Shown one piece after another: positions 20,353-29,907 of a DNA stretch of 53,548 nt. The first letter of the stretch is position 1. The number at the start of each line of letters is the position of its first letter. The position numbers and the translations under genes are program-made. The stretch lies in the NCBI GenBank assembly GCA_016286345.1, contig JAEESL010000005.1:1-53548 (forward strand), written 5' to 3'. The DNA comes from Dehalococcoidales bacterium (GTDB taxonomy: Bacteria; Chloroflexota; Dehalococcoidia; Dehalococcoidales; UBA1222). The notes beneath the pieces are model-generated. The model saw only the letters and a list, made by a program, of their open reading frames with translations. It was not told where the DNA came from and did not search any database.

Positions 20353-21654
20353 ATGAAGACACAGCTCGAATATGCCCGAGAGGGCATCGTCACACCTCAG
20401 CTGAAACATGTTGCTGAGGAAGAGGGCATTCCTGAGGAAGTATTGATAAAAAAAGTTGCCGACGGCAGTGTAGTTATTCCAGCGAATATCAATCATACAA
20501 ATCTTATCCCGTGCGGTATTGGCGAAGGATTAAGAATAAAGATCAATGCAAACATCGGAACATCATCGGATACAGGTGATGTTAATACCGAACTTGAAAA
20601 ACTGAAGGTATGTATTGATTACAAAGCTGATGCAGTTATGGATCTCAGCACCGGCGGTGATATCAATGCAATCAGAAAGACTATTATTGAGAACTGTCCG
20701 CTTACTATCGGCAGTGTTCCTATATATCAGGCATTAGTTGAAACCACAGCAAGTTATAAAGCTGTTGTTAACATGACTGAGGATGACCTATTCAATGCGA
20801 TCGAAGCACACTGCAGAGATGGAATGGATTTCATTACAGTTCATTGCGGTATAACTCGTAGAGCAGTGGAGCTGCTTAAGTATGAAGGCAGAGTTACCGA
20901 TGTGGTATCAAGGGGCGGTGCATTCGTTATTGCCTGGATGCTTCATAATAACAAAGAGAATCCGCTGTATGAACACTTTGATAAGCTTCTCGAAATTGCG
21001 CACAAATATGACGTTACATTAAGTCTGGGAGACGGCCTGCGCCCGGGTTCAACCGCTGATGCGACTGATAGGGCCCAGATAGAAGAATTGATTACTCTGG
21101 GAGAACTTGTGGACAGAGCAAGAGCCGCAGGTGTACAGGCTATGGTTGAGGGCCCCGGCCACGTTCCTTTGAACCAGATCATTACCAATATGCAGCTGCA
21201 GAAAACGATCTGCCACAATGCTCCTTTCTATGTTCTCGGTCCTCTGGTTACAGATATTGCTGCCGGTTATGATCACATCACCGGAGCAATCGGAGGAGCA
21301 ATCGCTGCGACTAATGGTGCCTCGTTCCTCTGCTATGTAACCCCTGCCGAACATATCGGATTACCGGATATTGAAGATGTTAAAAACGGAATCATTGCCT
21401 CCCGTATTGCTGCTCATGCTGCTGATATTGCGAACGGCATTCCGGGTGCTGCTGAACGTGACAGAAGAATGTCTGCAGCACGTAAAAAGCTTGACTGGGA
21501 AGGGCAGAAGGTTGAATGCATAGATCCGGTTAAGTTCTCTGAAATGAGAAGAAATAAGCAGACTGCAACCGAAGCATGCTCAATGTGCGGAAAGTACTGC
21601 GCAATGAAGATTGTTGAAAAAGAACTCGGCATAAGCTGCGGAGATCATTGTTAG
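20353..21654 (+). CDS. thiC: ThiC-family radical-SAM phosphomethylpyrimidine synthase
   Basis: [58 protein letters not shown]-terminal [11 protein letters not shown] (CxxCx4C). Confidence 0.88.
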   Translation: MKTQLEYAREGIVTPQLKHVAEEEGIPEEVLIKKVADGSVVIPANINHTNLIPCGIGEGLRIKINANIGTSSDTGDVNTELEKLKVCIDYKADAVMDLSTGGDINAIRKTIIENCPLTIGSVPIYQALVETTASYKAVVNMTEDDLFNAIEAHCRDGMDFITVHCGITRRAVELLKYEGRVTDVVSRGGAFVIAWMLHNNKENPLYEHFDKLLEIAHKYDVTLSLGDGLRPGSTADATDRAQIEELITLGELVDRARAAGVQAMVEGPGHVPLNQIITNMQLQKTICHNAPFYVLGPLVTDIAAGYDHITGAIGGAIAATNGASFLCYVTPAEHIGLPDIEDVKNGIIASRIAAHAADIANGIPGAAERDRRMSAARKKLDWEGQKVECIDPVKFSEMRRNKQTATEACSMCGKYCAMKIVEKELGISCGDHC

Positions 21655-21662
21655 GAGTAGAT

Positions 21663-23147
21663 ATGGAAATAACTGTTAAGAGTAAATCATTATTCCGTGG
21701 CGGAGATTACGGAATCATAGTTTTTGGAACACAGGACAAAACATTTTTATATGAGACCAAGGACCAGATTATAAAAGATACCGTAAACAGAGCTTCAAAG
21801 AAAAAGCTCTTCAGCGGAAAGAAGAATCAGGTATGTGTATTTGATACTGCTTCCTCTGAAACAGCACAGGTTGTTGCATTGTGCGGTATCGGGACCATCG
21901 GAAACAATGATGCTGCCCGAAACAACGTAGCTGATGCTATACGTTCTTTACTGAAGCACGGATGCAGCAAAGTCGCAGTAATGATCCCTGAAACAAAAGA
22001 TGCCGGAGCTTTCGCACAGGCAGTTTGTGAAGGTATTCTTCTGGGATCTTATACATTCAACAAATATAAGACTGTGGATAATGATGACAAAGCAATAAAA
22101 TCTGTTGTTTTGTATTCAGATAAGAAATATCTGGCAGATGTGGAGAATGCCGCAAACAAGGCTGAAACTATCACTGAATCAGTTTGTCTCGCACGTGATA
22201 TCGTCAACGAGCCCGGCAATAATCTTGTGCCCGAAGATGTTGCCTCTTTTGCCAGGAAACTTGCCAAGGACAGCAAAAAGCTTAAGGCAACTGTCTATGA
22301 TGTTCCTGCCATGGAAAAGATGGGAATGGGCGGTATACTTGCGGTAGGCAAGGGCAGTGTCAATGAACCCAGACTTATCACTCTTGCCTATAAGGGACGT
22401 CAGAGCGATAAAGTCGACCTTGCGCTGGTCGGCAAAGGCGTAACCTTTGATACCGGCGGTATTTCATTGAAGCCGGATAAGGGTATGGAAGAAATGAAGG
22501 GTGATATGGCCGGAGCTGCATCTGTACTCGCTGCGGTTCATGCCATTGCCAGACTTGGCCTTAATATCAATGTCACAGCAGTTGTCGGAGCAGTTGAGAA
22601 TATGCCGGGAGGAAAGGCTTATAAACCCGGTGATATTATCAAGACATTCAATGGCAAGACAATTGAAGTTATTTCTGCAGATGCTGAGGGCAGAGTTACT
22701 CTTGCTGATACAGTTTCATATGCATTCCGTGAAATTAAGGCAGACCGGGTTATCGATGTCGCAACACTGACTGGTGCATGTGTCGTAGCTCTCGGACATG
22801 TATGTTCCGGATCATATACAAATAATCAGGCTTTTATGGATCTTTATAAGAAGGCTGCAACCGATGTTGATGAAAAGACATGGCAGATGCCGATGTATGA
22901 GGAATACAGAGACCTCAATAAAAGCAGAATTGCTGATGTTATGAATATCGGCGGCGGAAGAGATGCCGGATCCATTACTGCAGCATACTTTATTTACGAA
23001 TTTATCGAGAAAAGACCCTGGATACATCTTGACATTGCAGGCGTTGAGATGGTTAATAAAACGAAAGGTATATACGTATACGGCGGAACAGGTGTTCCTG
23101 TCCGAACTTTTGTTAAACTATCGGAGCTTATTTCTAAAACCCTTTAG
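21663..23147 (+). CDS. pepA: Leucyl aminopeptidase (M17)
   Basis: VGKGVTFDTGGISLKPDKGMEEMKGDMAGAASV, NTxAEGR-like SADAEGRVTLADTVSYA. Confidence 0.94.
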   Translation: MEITVKSKSLFRGGDYGIIVFGTQDKTFLYETKDQIIKDTVNRASKKKLFSGKKNQVCVFDTASSETAQVVALCGIGTIGNNDAARNNVADAIRSLLKHGCSKVAVMIPETKDAGAFAQAVCEGILLGSYTFNKYKTVDNDDKAIKSVVLYSDKKYLADVENAANKAETITESVCLARDIVNEPGNNLVPEDVASFARKLAKDSKKLKATVYDVPAMEKMGMGGILAVGKGSVNEPRLITLAYKGRQSDKVDLALVGKGVTFDTGGISLKPDKGMEEMKGDMAGAASVLAAVHAIARLGLNINVTAVVGAVENMPGGKAYKPGDIIKTFNGKTIEVISADAEGRVTLADTVSYAFREIKADRVIDVATLTGACVVALGHVCSGSYTNNQAFMDLYKKAATDVDEKTWQMPMYEEYRDLNKSRIADVMNIGGGRDAGSITAAYFIYEFIEKRPWIHLDIAGVEMVNKTKGIYVYGGTGVPVRTFVKLSELISKTL

Positions 23148-23168
23148 AATGCTGACTAGGTGGGATTG

Positions 23169-23849
23169 ATGGCACTGTCGGATCACTCAAGAAAGGTAAT
23201 GCTGGAGACCCAGTTCTGCAGAGAACTGGATGACCACAGCGTGAGCCTTTTCATGGAAGAATTGCAGGAAACATCATATTCCCGCCAGACCATGATCATC
23301 AGTGAAGGGGAAACGATCCAAAAGCTGTTCTTTGTAACAGACGGTATTGCCAAAATCAATAAAATATCCCCTGATGGGAAGGAACAGACTATCACCCTGA
23401 TCCGAAATGGTGACTATTTTAATGAGACTACTTTAGTCGACAGTTTCCCATCGATTTACAATGTTGAAGCCATCGTTCCTGTCAGAGTCTGTTATATTCC
23501 GAATGAAAGTCTGTTAAATCTGATGAAAATGAATTCTTCAATAATGAAGGCGACATTACGTCTGTTATCAAACAGAATCAGATATCTTATTTCACTTGTT
23601 GAGGATTTGTCCTTTAGGAGTGTCACAGGACGTGTTGCCAAGATCCTTCTTGCTTACATTAACACAGATGCTCTGCATGCGAAGAACATTACTCAGCGTG
23701 ATATGGCAGCTATGGCAGGCACGGCAAGAGAAGTTGTCAGCCGTGCGCTCAAATCTCTTGAAGACGAAGGGTATATTGAGATCAACCACGGTAAAATAAA
23801 GTTGATTGACATAAAGGGACTTCAGGAACTGGTGGATTTGGTTGAATGA
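23169..23849 (+). CDS. Crp/Fnr-family transcriptional regulator
   Basis: cNMP-binding-like N-terminus and C-terminal HTH (ITQRDMAAMAGTAREVVSRALKSLEDEGYIEI). Confidence 0.9.
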   Translation: MALSDHSRKVMLETQFCRELDDHSVSLFMEELQETSYSRQTMIISEGETIQKLFFVTDGIAKINKISPDGKEQTITLIRNGDYFNETTLVDSFPSIYNVEAIVPVRVCYIPNESLLNLMKMNSSIMKATLRLLSNRIRYLISLVEDLSFRSVTGRVAKILLAYINTDALHAKNITQRDMAAMAGTAREVVSRALKSLEDEGYIEINHGKIKLIDIKGLQELVDLVE

Positions 23850-23920
23850 TACTAATGTTACGTTTTTTATGTAGCATTGTTGATATAATGTTTACTGATT
23901 AAGGATATATAGGATTATCA

Positions 23921-24136
23921 ATGCTTAAACCGATAATAGACTATTCAAAATGTATCACATGCGGAGCCTGTCTAAATGCGTGTCTGCGTGGTGGTCTTGA
24001 GATAATTGATAATAAACTTACATTTGTAAGCGAAGATGACTGCACCTGGTGCGGTGTATGTGAAGATGTATGCCCGACCGGTGCCATCACATGTCCTTAT
24101 ACCATTGTCGCAGCGGATATAGCCGACGAATCATAA
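23921..24136 (+). CDS. Ferredoxin-type protein with two [4Fe-4S] motifs
   Basis: CITCGACLNAC and CTWCGVCEDVCPTGAI. Confidence 0.88.
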   Translation: MLKPIIDYSKCITCGACLNACLRGGLEIIDNKLTFVSEDDCTWCGVCEDVCPTGAITCPYTIVAADIADES

Positions 24137-24235
24137 AATTGCATTAACTGATACGTTAAATCAGGTGTTGCATTTCAGTTGCCGACCCATTATAATTTCC
24201 AACTTGTATTGTCAAAAATGGAGTATTAAGTAAAT

Positions 24236-24442
24236 ATGGCTAATTGGAAATCAAATCCCTGCCCAAAATGTGGCGGCAGTTTATTTTTAGATATTGATGA
24301 GACCGGTTATTTTGACCATTGTCTTCAGTGCGGTTACACCAGATGCAGATCAATGCAGACCTGCCCTCAGTGTGGTGCGGTGATGGAGTATACGAATTCA
24401 GCTTATCACTGTCTTAACTGTGAAGGCGTTGAAATCCGCTAA
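24236..24442 (+). CDS. Small zinc-ribbon protein with four CxxC knuckles
   Basis: CPKCGG, CLQCGY, CPQCGA, CLNCEG in a 68-aa protein. Confidence 0.75.
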   Translation: MANWKSNPCPKCGGSLFLDIDETGYFDHCLQCGYTRCRSMQTCPQCGAVMEYTNSAYHCLNCEGVEIR

Positions 24443-24708
24443 TCTGCAGCTTTTGCAAGCCTTTCCAGTATAACTGACTCTTCAAGTCCTTCAACAAGAA
24501 CCGTTTTGATTCTGGAAGTCTGTCCTTTATCGAGGCTGATATTGCTCTTTGCAATATCAAGAACATTGCTGAGGTATTTTATAAGTTCATTATTGGCTCT
24601 TCCTTCGATAGGCTGAGCCTTTATTCGTATCTGCCAGACATCATCAATACATCCTGTGATGGCATTGGCTTTTGCATTGGGTGTTAATTTGATTCGGATG
24701 CGATACAA
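24439..24708 (-). CDS. DUF167/YggU-family protein, probable TTG start
   Basis: YRIRIKLTPNAKANAITGCIDDVWQIRIKAQPIEGRANNELIKYLSNVL. The TTG at 24708 has SD AGGA; the ORF-track start at 24723 does not. Confidence 0.8.
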   Translation of the reverse strand: MYRIRIKLTPNAKANAITGCIDDVWQIRIKAQPIEGRANNELIKYLSNVLDIAKSNISLDKGQTSRIKTVLVEGLEESVILERLAKAAD

Positions 24709-24748
24709 TATAATTTCCTGCAAGCAACACTTTTAAGAGGATGTTAGC

Positions 24749-25285
24749 ATGAATGATGAGATGCGTAAAGAATACTGTGATATCGATGAAGAATTGTCTG
24801 ACCTTGTCGGATATGCTTCCGGACTTCTGATTAAGAACAAGCTTGTGATCGGTTTTTCCGAATCAGCAACAGGTGGCCTTCTTTCCAAACTGTTTACAGA
24901 CCGACCTGGTATTTCTGCATGCTATAACGGATCTGTCTGCGCATACAGCGATTCAGTTAAGAATAAGATTCTCGGTGTAAGTAAAAAGGCCATAGAACAG
25001 TTCGGCGCAGTCAGTGGTCTTGTTGCACAGCAGATGGCTGTCGGAGGACGAAGAGCACTCGGTGTGGATATCTGCATGTCTGAAACAGGAATTGCAGGCC
25101 CCGGCGGGAGTGAATATAAACCCGAGGGTTTATTCTTTTTCGGATTTTCATACACCGGAGAAGCAGAAAGCAGAATGTCTGTCTTCAGCGGAAGCAGGGA
25201 TGAAATACGCAAAATGGCAGCAAAGGATGTGCTGATATGGCTATGCGAAAAATTAGAAGCCATTTCCAGCAAGGAGATACTTTAA
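24749..25285 (+). CDS. CinA C-terminal-domain protein (NMN amidohydrolase/PncC-like)
   Basis: IGFSESATGGLLSKLFTDRPGISACYNGSVCAYSDSVKNKILGV...ETGIAGPGG. Confidence 0.9.
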   Translation: MNDEMRKEYCDIDEELSDLVGYASGLLIKNKLVIGFSESATGGLLSKLFTDRPGISACYNGSVCAYSDSVKNKILGVSKKAIEQFGAVSGLVAQQMAVGGRRALGVDICMSETGIAGPGGSEYKPEGLFFFGFSYTGEAESRMSVFSGSRDEIRKMAAKDVLIWLCEKLEAISSKEIL

Positions 25286-26013
25286 TGGATAGAATTGATA
25301 ACAGAACCAATGATCAGATCAGACCGGTCACAATCACTCCGTCTTTTCAGGAATTTGCAGACGGATCGGTCCTTATTGAATCAGGAAAGACCAGAGTCAT
25401 CTGCTCGGTTTCAGTCGATGATAAAGTCCCTCCGTTTTTGAAGAACAGCGGAAGAGGATGGGTAACAGCAGAATATTCAATGCTTCCCAGGGCAACTCTT
25501 GTAAGGACACCGAGAGATATTACCAAGGGTTCCATTAACGGAAGGAGTCAGGAAATCCAGAGATTGATCGGAAGATCACTAAGATCAGTTGTTGATATGA
25601 ACGCATTGGGAGAAAGAACACTGCAGATAGACTGTGATGTTATCCAGGCTGACGGCGGAACAAGAACAGCTTCCATTACCGGTTCATATGTTGCTGTATA
25701 CCAGGCTCTTTACAACATGGTAAGCATGGGAGTTTTCAATGAGATCCCAATCAAGGATAAACTGGCAGCAATTTCCGTCGGTGTTCTCAAAGATGAAGTT
25801 TTATGCGATCTTTGCTATGAGGAAGACAGCACAGCCGACTGCGACTTCAATGTTGTTATGCAGGGAAGCGGAAAGTTTGTTGAGCTGCAGGGAACTGCTG
25901 AGGGCAATCCGTATTCCAGGGAAATTTTGAATAAGATTATCGATACTGCTGATAAAGCGATCAGGGAACTTTTTGAAATACAGCAGAAAGCTATCGATTC
26001 TTTCACAAAATAA
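25285..26013 (+). CDS. rph: Ribonuclease PH
   Basis: MDRIDNRTNDQIRPVTI, AEYSMLPRATLVRTPRDITKGSINGRSQEIQRLIGRSLRSVVD, DCDVIQADGGTRTASITGSYVA. TAATG overlap with cinA. Confidence 0.95.
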   Translation: MDRIDNRTNDQIRPVTITPSFQEFADGSVLIESGKTRVICSVSVDDKVPPFLKNSGRGWVTAEYSMLPRATLVRTPRDITKGSINGRSQEIQRLIGRSLRSVVDMNALGERTLQIDCDVIQADGGTRTASITGSYVAVYQALYNMVSMGVFNEIPIKDKLAAISVGVLKDEVLCDLCYEEDSTADCDFNVVMQGSGKFVELQGTAEGNPYSREILNKIIDTADKAIRELFEIQQKAIDSFTK

Positions 26014-26040
26014 AAAGCATTATTCGGTTTTAACAAAAGA

Positions 26041-26074
26041 AACCGGCTCTGATACCAAATAGAGTCGGTTTTTA
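26041..26074 (+). terminator. Intrinsic terminator after rph
   Basis: AACCGGCTCT-N10-AGAGTCGGTT (one G-U pair) followed by TTTATTTG. Confidence 0.75.
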
Positions 26075-26136
26075 TTTGAAAAGTATATTTGCAGTAAAAA
26101 TAAACAGATAAGTGTGAAATGGATAGAGAATAGATT

Positions 26137-26209
26137 CGCGCCTAGTGGGATTCGAACCCACGACACCCAGTTCCGAAGACTGGTGCTCTATCCGCTGAGC
26201 TACAGGCGC
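26137..26209 (-). tRNA. tRNA-Arg (anticodon TCG), no encoded CCA
   Basis: Minus strand GCGCCTGTAGCTCAGCGGATAGAGCACCAGTCTTCGGAACTGGGTGTCGTGGGTTCGAATCCCACTAGGCGC; anticodon loop CTTCGGA. Confidence 0.93.
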
Positions 26210-26239
26210 ATGTCACGTATTCAGTTCTTAGTCGAGTGG

Positions 26240-26314
26240 GGTGGGTAGAGAGATTTGAACTCTCGATCTCCAGGGCCACAACCTGGCGCCTTAGGCCTCT
26301 CGGCTATACCCACC
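26240..26314 (-). tRNA. tRNA-His (anticodon GTG) with encoded G-1
   Basis: Minus strand G-GTGGGTATAGCCGAGAGGCC...CCAGGTTGTGGCCCTGG...TACCCAC-C; G-1:C73 pair characteristic of tRNA-His. Confidence 0.92.
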
Positions 26315-26328
26315 ACAGACAAATAGAA

Positions 26329-26357
26329 ATTATATAAGATAATTCGGTTTCATGCAA
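26329..26357 (-). promoter_or_regulatory. Sigma-70 promoter of the tRNA-His/tRNA-Arg unit
   Basis: Minus strand TTGCAT-N17-TATAAT, with the -10 box 15 nt upstream of tRNA-His. Confidence 0.7.
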
Positions 26358-26910
26358 TTTGACCCGAATTATTCTCATTTTGGGCTCTGTCTTTTACCAT
26401 TGCTCTGTATCTGATCATTGCGATTATAGTTGAAACGATCGATGTGACACTCATGATCAGATTGGTATATGCACCGACACTGAAGTTATATACAATCCAT
26501 GACAGCTGATTGAACAAAATCACCCGTCTGAATTTTTCTGAATTTTCCTGAACTGAAGCAATTGCATAAAGTACTGCACATGCTCCGGAGAATAAATCTT
26601 TCCAGTCTTTGAACACGATTACTGTTCCTGTGATTGTTACAATGACGAATACAATTGCAATTATTATTCTTAGTTTTCTTTCCCCGGCATGCTTGCTTTT
26701 GTTGACAAAGTACATCAGGACTGTCAGGAATGCTGCCACAAAACAGACCCATGCTCCGGACATACCGTCAAGTAAGGCAAATGTAACGACAGCTATTACA
26801 TTGGTCAGAACATGGCTGATAAGGATATGGTTAATATCCTTGAAATGAATGCTTATAATGCCTATTGCTGTAGTAACAAGCCCTAATATCTGGGCAATGA
26901 TGAAATTCAA
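26350..26910 (-). CDS. YgjV-family inner membrane protein (TTG start)
   Basis: Hydrophobic multi-pass protein MNFIIAQILGLVTTAIGIISIHFKD...WVCFVAAFLTVLMYFVNK; SD GGAGAG upstream. Confidence 0.72.
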   Translation of the reverse strand: MNFIIAQILGLVTTAIGIISIHFKDINHILISHVLTNVIAVVTFALLDGMSGAWVCFVAAFLTVLMYFVNKSKHAGERKLRIIIAIVFVIVTITGTVIVFKDWKDLFSGACAVLYAIASVQENSEKFRRVILFNQLSWIVYNFSVGAYTNLIMSVTSIVSTIIAMIRYRAMVKDRAQNENNSGQIA

Positions 26911-27004
26911 ATTGCTCTCCGCTTTCTAATAACTGGATTATATTACTACATCTGTTTAAATTTGACAGCCTTTTAATACTTCAATTACACTAAACAAAGC
27001 TGAT

Positions 27005-27112
27005 GTAGCTCTATCGAGAGTGGTGGTGAAGGTGATGGCCTGATGATCCACCCGGCAACCTTTAAAGTTAAAGGTGCCAAAGCCATACCCCGTCTGGGGA
27101 ACGATAGGTCGC
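27005..27112 (+). promoter_or_regulatory. SAM-I (S-box) riboswitch aptamer
   Basis: CTCTATCGAGAGTGGTGGTGAAGGTGATGGCCTGATGATCCACCCGGCAACC...AAAGGTGCCAAAGCC...GGGGAACGATAGG matches S-box conserved boxes; immediately upstream of metK. Confidence 0.93.
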
Positions 27113-27145
27113 AGTGCGAAAAATGAAGGTATATTTGTTTGTTAA

Positions 27146-27178
27146 GCCGCACTGTAGAACTACAGTACGGCTTTTTGT
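27146..27178 (+). terminator. SAM riboswitch-controlled terminator
   Basis: GCCGCACTGTA-GAAC-TACAGTACGGC followed by TTTTTGTTTT. The left arm CGCACTG (27148-27154) can alternatively pair with CAGTGCG (27112-27118), giving an antiterminator. Confidence 0.85.
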
Positions 27179-27198
27179 TTTGTAAAAGGGGAAGAAAA

Positions 27199-28353
27199 AT
27201 GGAGTATTTGTTCAGTTCTGAATCTGTTTCAGAAGGGCATCCTGACAAAATGGCTGACCAGATCAGCGATTCTATTCTGGATGCATATATCGAAAAGGAT
27301 CCTTATGCACACGTTGCCTGTGAGACAATGCTTGCAAAGGAACTTGTCATAGTTGCCGGAGAAGTGTCCGGAAAGAATTCGTCCCAGGTGGATTGTGAAA
27401 GAATCGCAAGGGATACTATCAAGGAAATAGGTTATAAATCACCCGATGATGCTATCGATCCTGATAAGTGCAGTGTTCTGCTTTATATCTCTGAACAGTC
27501 CAACAACATCAATGATGCCGTCTCACATAATGACGGTGATCTCGGTGCTGGTGACCAGGGTCTGATGTTCGGATATGCAACAAATGAAACTCCGGAGTTG
27601 ATGCCGCTTCCTATTTCTCTTGCTCATAAGCTGATGTTCCGACAGACAGAATTGAGAAAAGCAGGAGTTATTCCCTGGCTGAAACCGGATGCAAAAGCAC
27701 AGGTGACTGTCCTTTATGATCACAATAAACCTGTATCTGTTAAAAAGGTGGTTCTCTCCACCCAGCATAATCTCGGTATTTCACATGCTGAAATCTCTGA
27801 AACAGTTAAGAAACAGATCATCCTTCCCGTTATTCCTGAAAATCTGGTTGCAGATGATATTGAATACTTCATCAATCCTTCCGGTGAATTCTCAATCGGC
27901 GGACCTATTGCCGATGTCGGCCTGACCGGAAGAAAAATAATTGTTGATACCTACGGCGGAAGCTGTCCTCATGGCGGCGGCGCATTCTCAGGCAAAGATC
28001 CCACAAAAGTTGACCGTTCCTCAGCCTACATGGCCAGATATATCGCGAAGAATATTGTTAAGAGCGGTATTGCCGAAAGATGTATGGTCCAGATCGCTTA
28101 TGCTATCGGTAAAGCTGAACCTGTTTCTGTTATGGTTGATTCCATGGGAACCAGTGATTATTCACCTGAGCAGCTTACCCGAATGGTTACAACGCTTTTC
28201 GATCTCCGACCCAAAGCAATCATTGATACTCTCGATCTGAGAAGACCGATCTATAGGAAAACTGCAACCTGCGGGCACTTCGGAAGAACCGATGTCGAAT
28301 TCCCATGGGAAAAGACTGACCGATGTGCGGAAATTAAATCATTCATATATTAA
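27199..28353 (+). CDS. metK: S-adenosylmethionine synthetase
   Basis: MEYLFSSESVSEGHPDKMADQISDSILD, GAGDQGLMFGYA, GGGAFSGKDPTKVDRSSAYMARY. Confidence 0.97.
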   Translation: MEYLFSSESVSEGHPDKMADQISDSILDAYIEKDPYAHVACETMLAKELVIVAGEVSGKNSSQVDCERIARDTIKEIGYKSPDDAIDPDKCSVLLYISEQSNNINDAVSHNDGDLGAGDQGLMFGYATNETPELMPLPISLAHKLMFRQTELRKAGVIPWLKPDAKAQVTVLYDHNKPVSVKKVVLSTQHNLGISHAEISETVKKQIILPVIPENLVADDIEYFINPSGEFSIGGPIADVGLTGRKIIVDTYGGSCPHGGGAFSGKDPTKVDRSSAYMARYIAKNIVKSGIAERCMVQIAYAIGKAEPVSVMVDSMGTSDYSPEQLTRMVTTLFDLRPKAIIDTLDLRRPIYRKTATCGHFGRTDVEFPWEKTDRCAEIKSFIY

Positions 28354-28398
28354 TGTTTCTCTGTTAGAATTAGATTTAGTCCGTTTTTGGAGAAAACA

Positions 28399-29244
28399 AT
28401 GAATATATCGATGAATCCTATAATACTTACGATCGGTTCGCTTGAACTGCGTTGGTATGGCGTGATGGTTGCTCTTGCAATTCTCACTGTAGTTTTTTGG
28501 ACATATTATCAGACAAAGAAAGGTGCAAAGATAACATCCGATCAGGTCCTGAGCGGTTTTATCATCGGTACTATTTCCGGTATTATCGGTGCCCGTCTGC
28601 TTCATGTCGTTGATTACTGGAGCTATTACAGCGCACATCCTGAGAACATCATCGGCGGTGATGGCCTGGCCATATACGGAGGTATATTAGGTGCTGCACT
28701 CGGCCTGCTGATCTACAGTAAGTTTTCAAAGTTCAAAGCACTTTATTTATTTGATGTTATGGCACCCGGCATAGCTTTTTCTCAAGCTGTCGGAAGAATC
28801 GGGTGTCTTATCAACGGATGCTGCTACGGTGCTCAGTGTGATTTGCCATGGGCAATATCATATTCACATCCGGATTCCTTTGCCGAAAGATTAAATGTCG
28901 GTTATCATCCCACACAGGTTTATGAAATGATCTTCATGGTCATTCTCGGACTTGGTCTGATCCTTCTGAAGAAAAAGATCAGATTCATGGGATCACAGTT
29001 CTATATGTATTTCGGATGTTACTCTGTTTTCAGATTTGCAGTCGGGTTCATCAGAGATAATGAGACTGTTGTTGGAAATCTGGTACAGTCGCAGGTAATC
29101 GGTCTTGTCGCATCGATTATATGTTTCGGATTACTGGGTTATAACTATTACAAATACAAGAAAAATGGTTCGGTTGATGCTGAATTGGCAGCAATTGAAG
29201 CCGGTGCTCCGGTAGAAGAAGTAAAAGAAGAAAGCGAAGAATAA
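28399..29244 (+). CDS. lgt: Prolipoprotein diacylglyceryl transferase
   Basis: LRWYGVMVALAI, GRIGCLINGCCYG, HPTQVYE, multi-pass; ATG at 28399 after SD GGAG. Confidence 0.94.
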   Translation: MNISMNPIILTIGSLELRWYGVMVALAILTVVFWTYYQTKKGAKITSDQVLSGFIIGTISGIIGARLLHVVDYWSYYSAHPENIIGGDGLAIYGGILGAALGLLIYSKFSKFKALYLFDVMAPGIAFSQAVGRIGCLINGCCYGAQCDLPWAISYSHPDSFAERLNVGYHPTQVYEMIFMVILGLGLILLKKKIRFMGSQFYMYFGCYSVFRFAVGFIRDNETVVGNLVQSQVIGLVASIICFGLLGYNYYKYKKNGSVDAELAAIEAGAPVEEVKEESEE

Positions 29245-29762
29245 TGGCTGAAGTTGAAAATTTAAAAGTTATGATTGAGATCCCGAAGGGGAGCCGCAAC
29301 AAATACGAATATGATCATGAGCATCATTGCATTCGATTTGACAGGATGCTTTTCTCTGCAATGCATTATCCCAATGATTACGGATTTGTTCTGGATACAT
29401 GGGCAGAAGATGATGATCCTCTTGATGCCCTCGTCATGGTATGGGAACCGACATTCCCGGGGTGTCTTATTGAAGCCAGACCCGTAGGTATGTTCAAAAT
29501 GAAAGATGAACATGGACCTGATGCCAAGATATTATGTGTCCCTCCCGGTGACCCGCTATGGAACTATATCCATACTCTGGATGATGTTCCTCCTCACATG
29601 CTCAAGGAAATCGAACATTTTTTCAGAGTTTACAAGGATCTGGAACAGAAGAAGACCGGTATAGAAGGCTGGGCAGGTCTTGATGAAGCTCTGCAGGTTA
29701 TTGCGGCAGCCAAAAAGCGTTATATAGAACGTCAGAATAACCTCATGAATTTCCTGAAATAG
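29244..29762 (+). CDS. ppa: Inorganic pyrophosphatase (family I)
   Basis: EIPKGSRNKYEYD, MHYPNDYGFVLDTWAEDDDPLDALV motifs. Confidence 0.95.
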   Translation: MAEVENLKVMIEIPKGSRNKYEYDHEHHCIRFDRMLFSAMHYPNDYGFVLDTWAEDDDPLDALVMVWEPTFPGCLIEARPVGMFKMKDEHGPDAKILCVPPGDPLWNYIHTLDDVPPHMLKEIEHFFRVYKDLEQKKTGIEGWAGLDEALQVIAAAKKRYIERQNNLMNFLK

Positions 29763-29794
29763 ATTTTTGGTTCAGACTATCAATGTTATATGTG

Positions 29795-29827
29795 AGAGAT
29801 TACAGTAGAATGTAATCTCTTTTTTTT
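29795..29827 (+). terminator. Intrinsic terminator after ppa
   Basis: AGAGATTACA-GTAGAA-TGTAATCTCT followed by TTTTTTT. Confidence 0.88.
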
Positions 29828-29907
29828 AATCAATAAGTTGATTTGGTGAGACATTTGCTTATCTCAAACGACTTATAGATGAAAGGTTTTGTAAAGGAGC
29901 AGATCAT

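Noticed and set aside
23855-23878. Possible terminator after the Crp/Fnr gene (AATGTTAC...GTAGCATT)
   Set aside because: The T-run lies in the loop rather than 3' of the stem, so it is not a convincing intrinsic terminator.
27139-27198. N-terminal extension of metK
   Set aside because: Covers the riboswitch terminator hairpin; the SD-supported ATG at 27199 gives the canonical MetK N-terminus.
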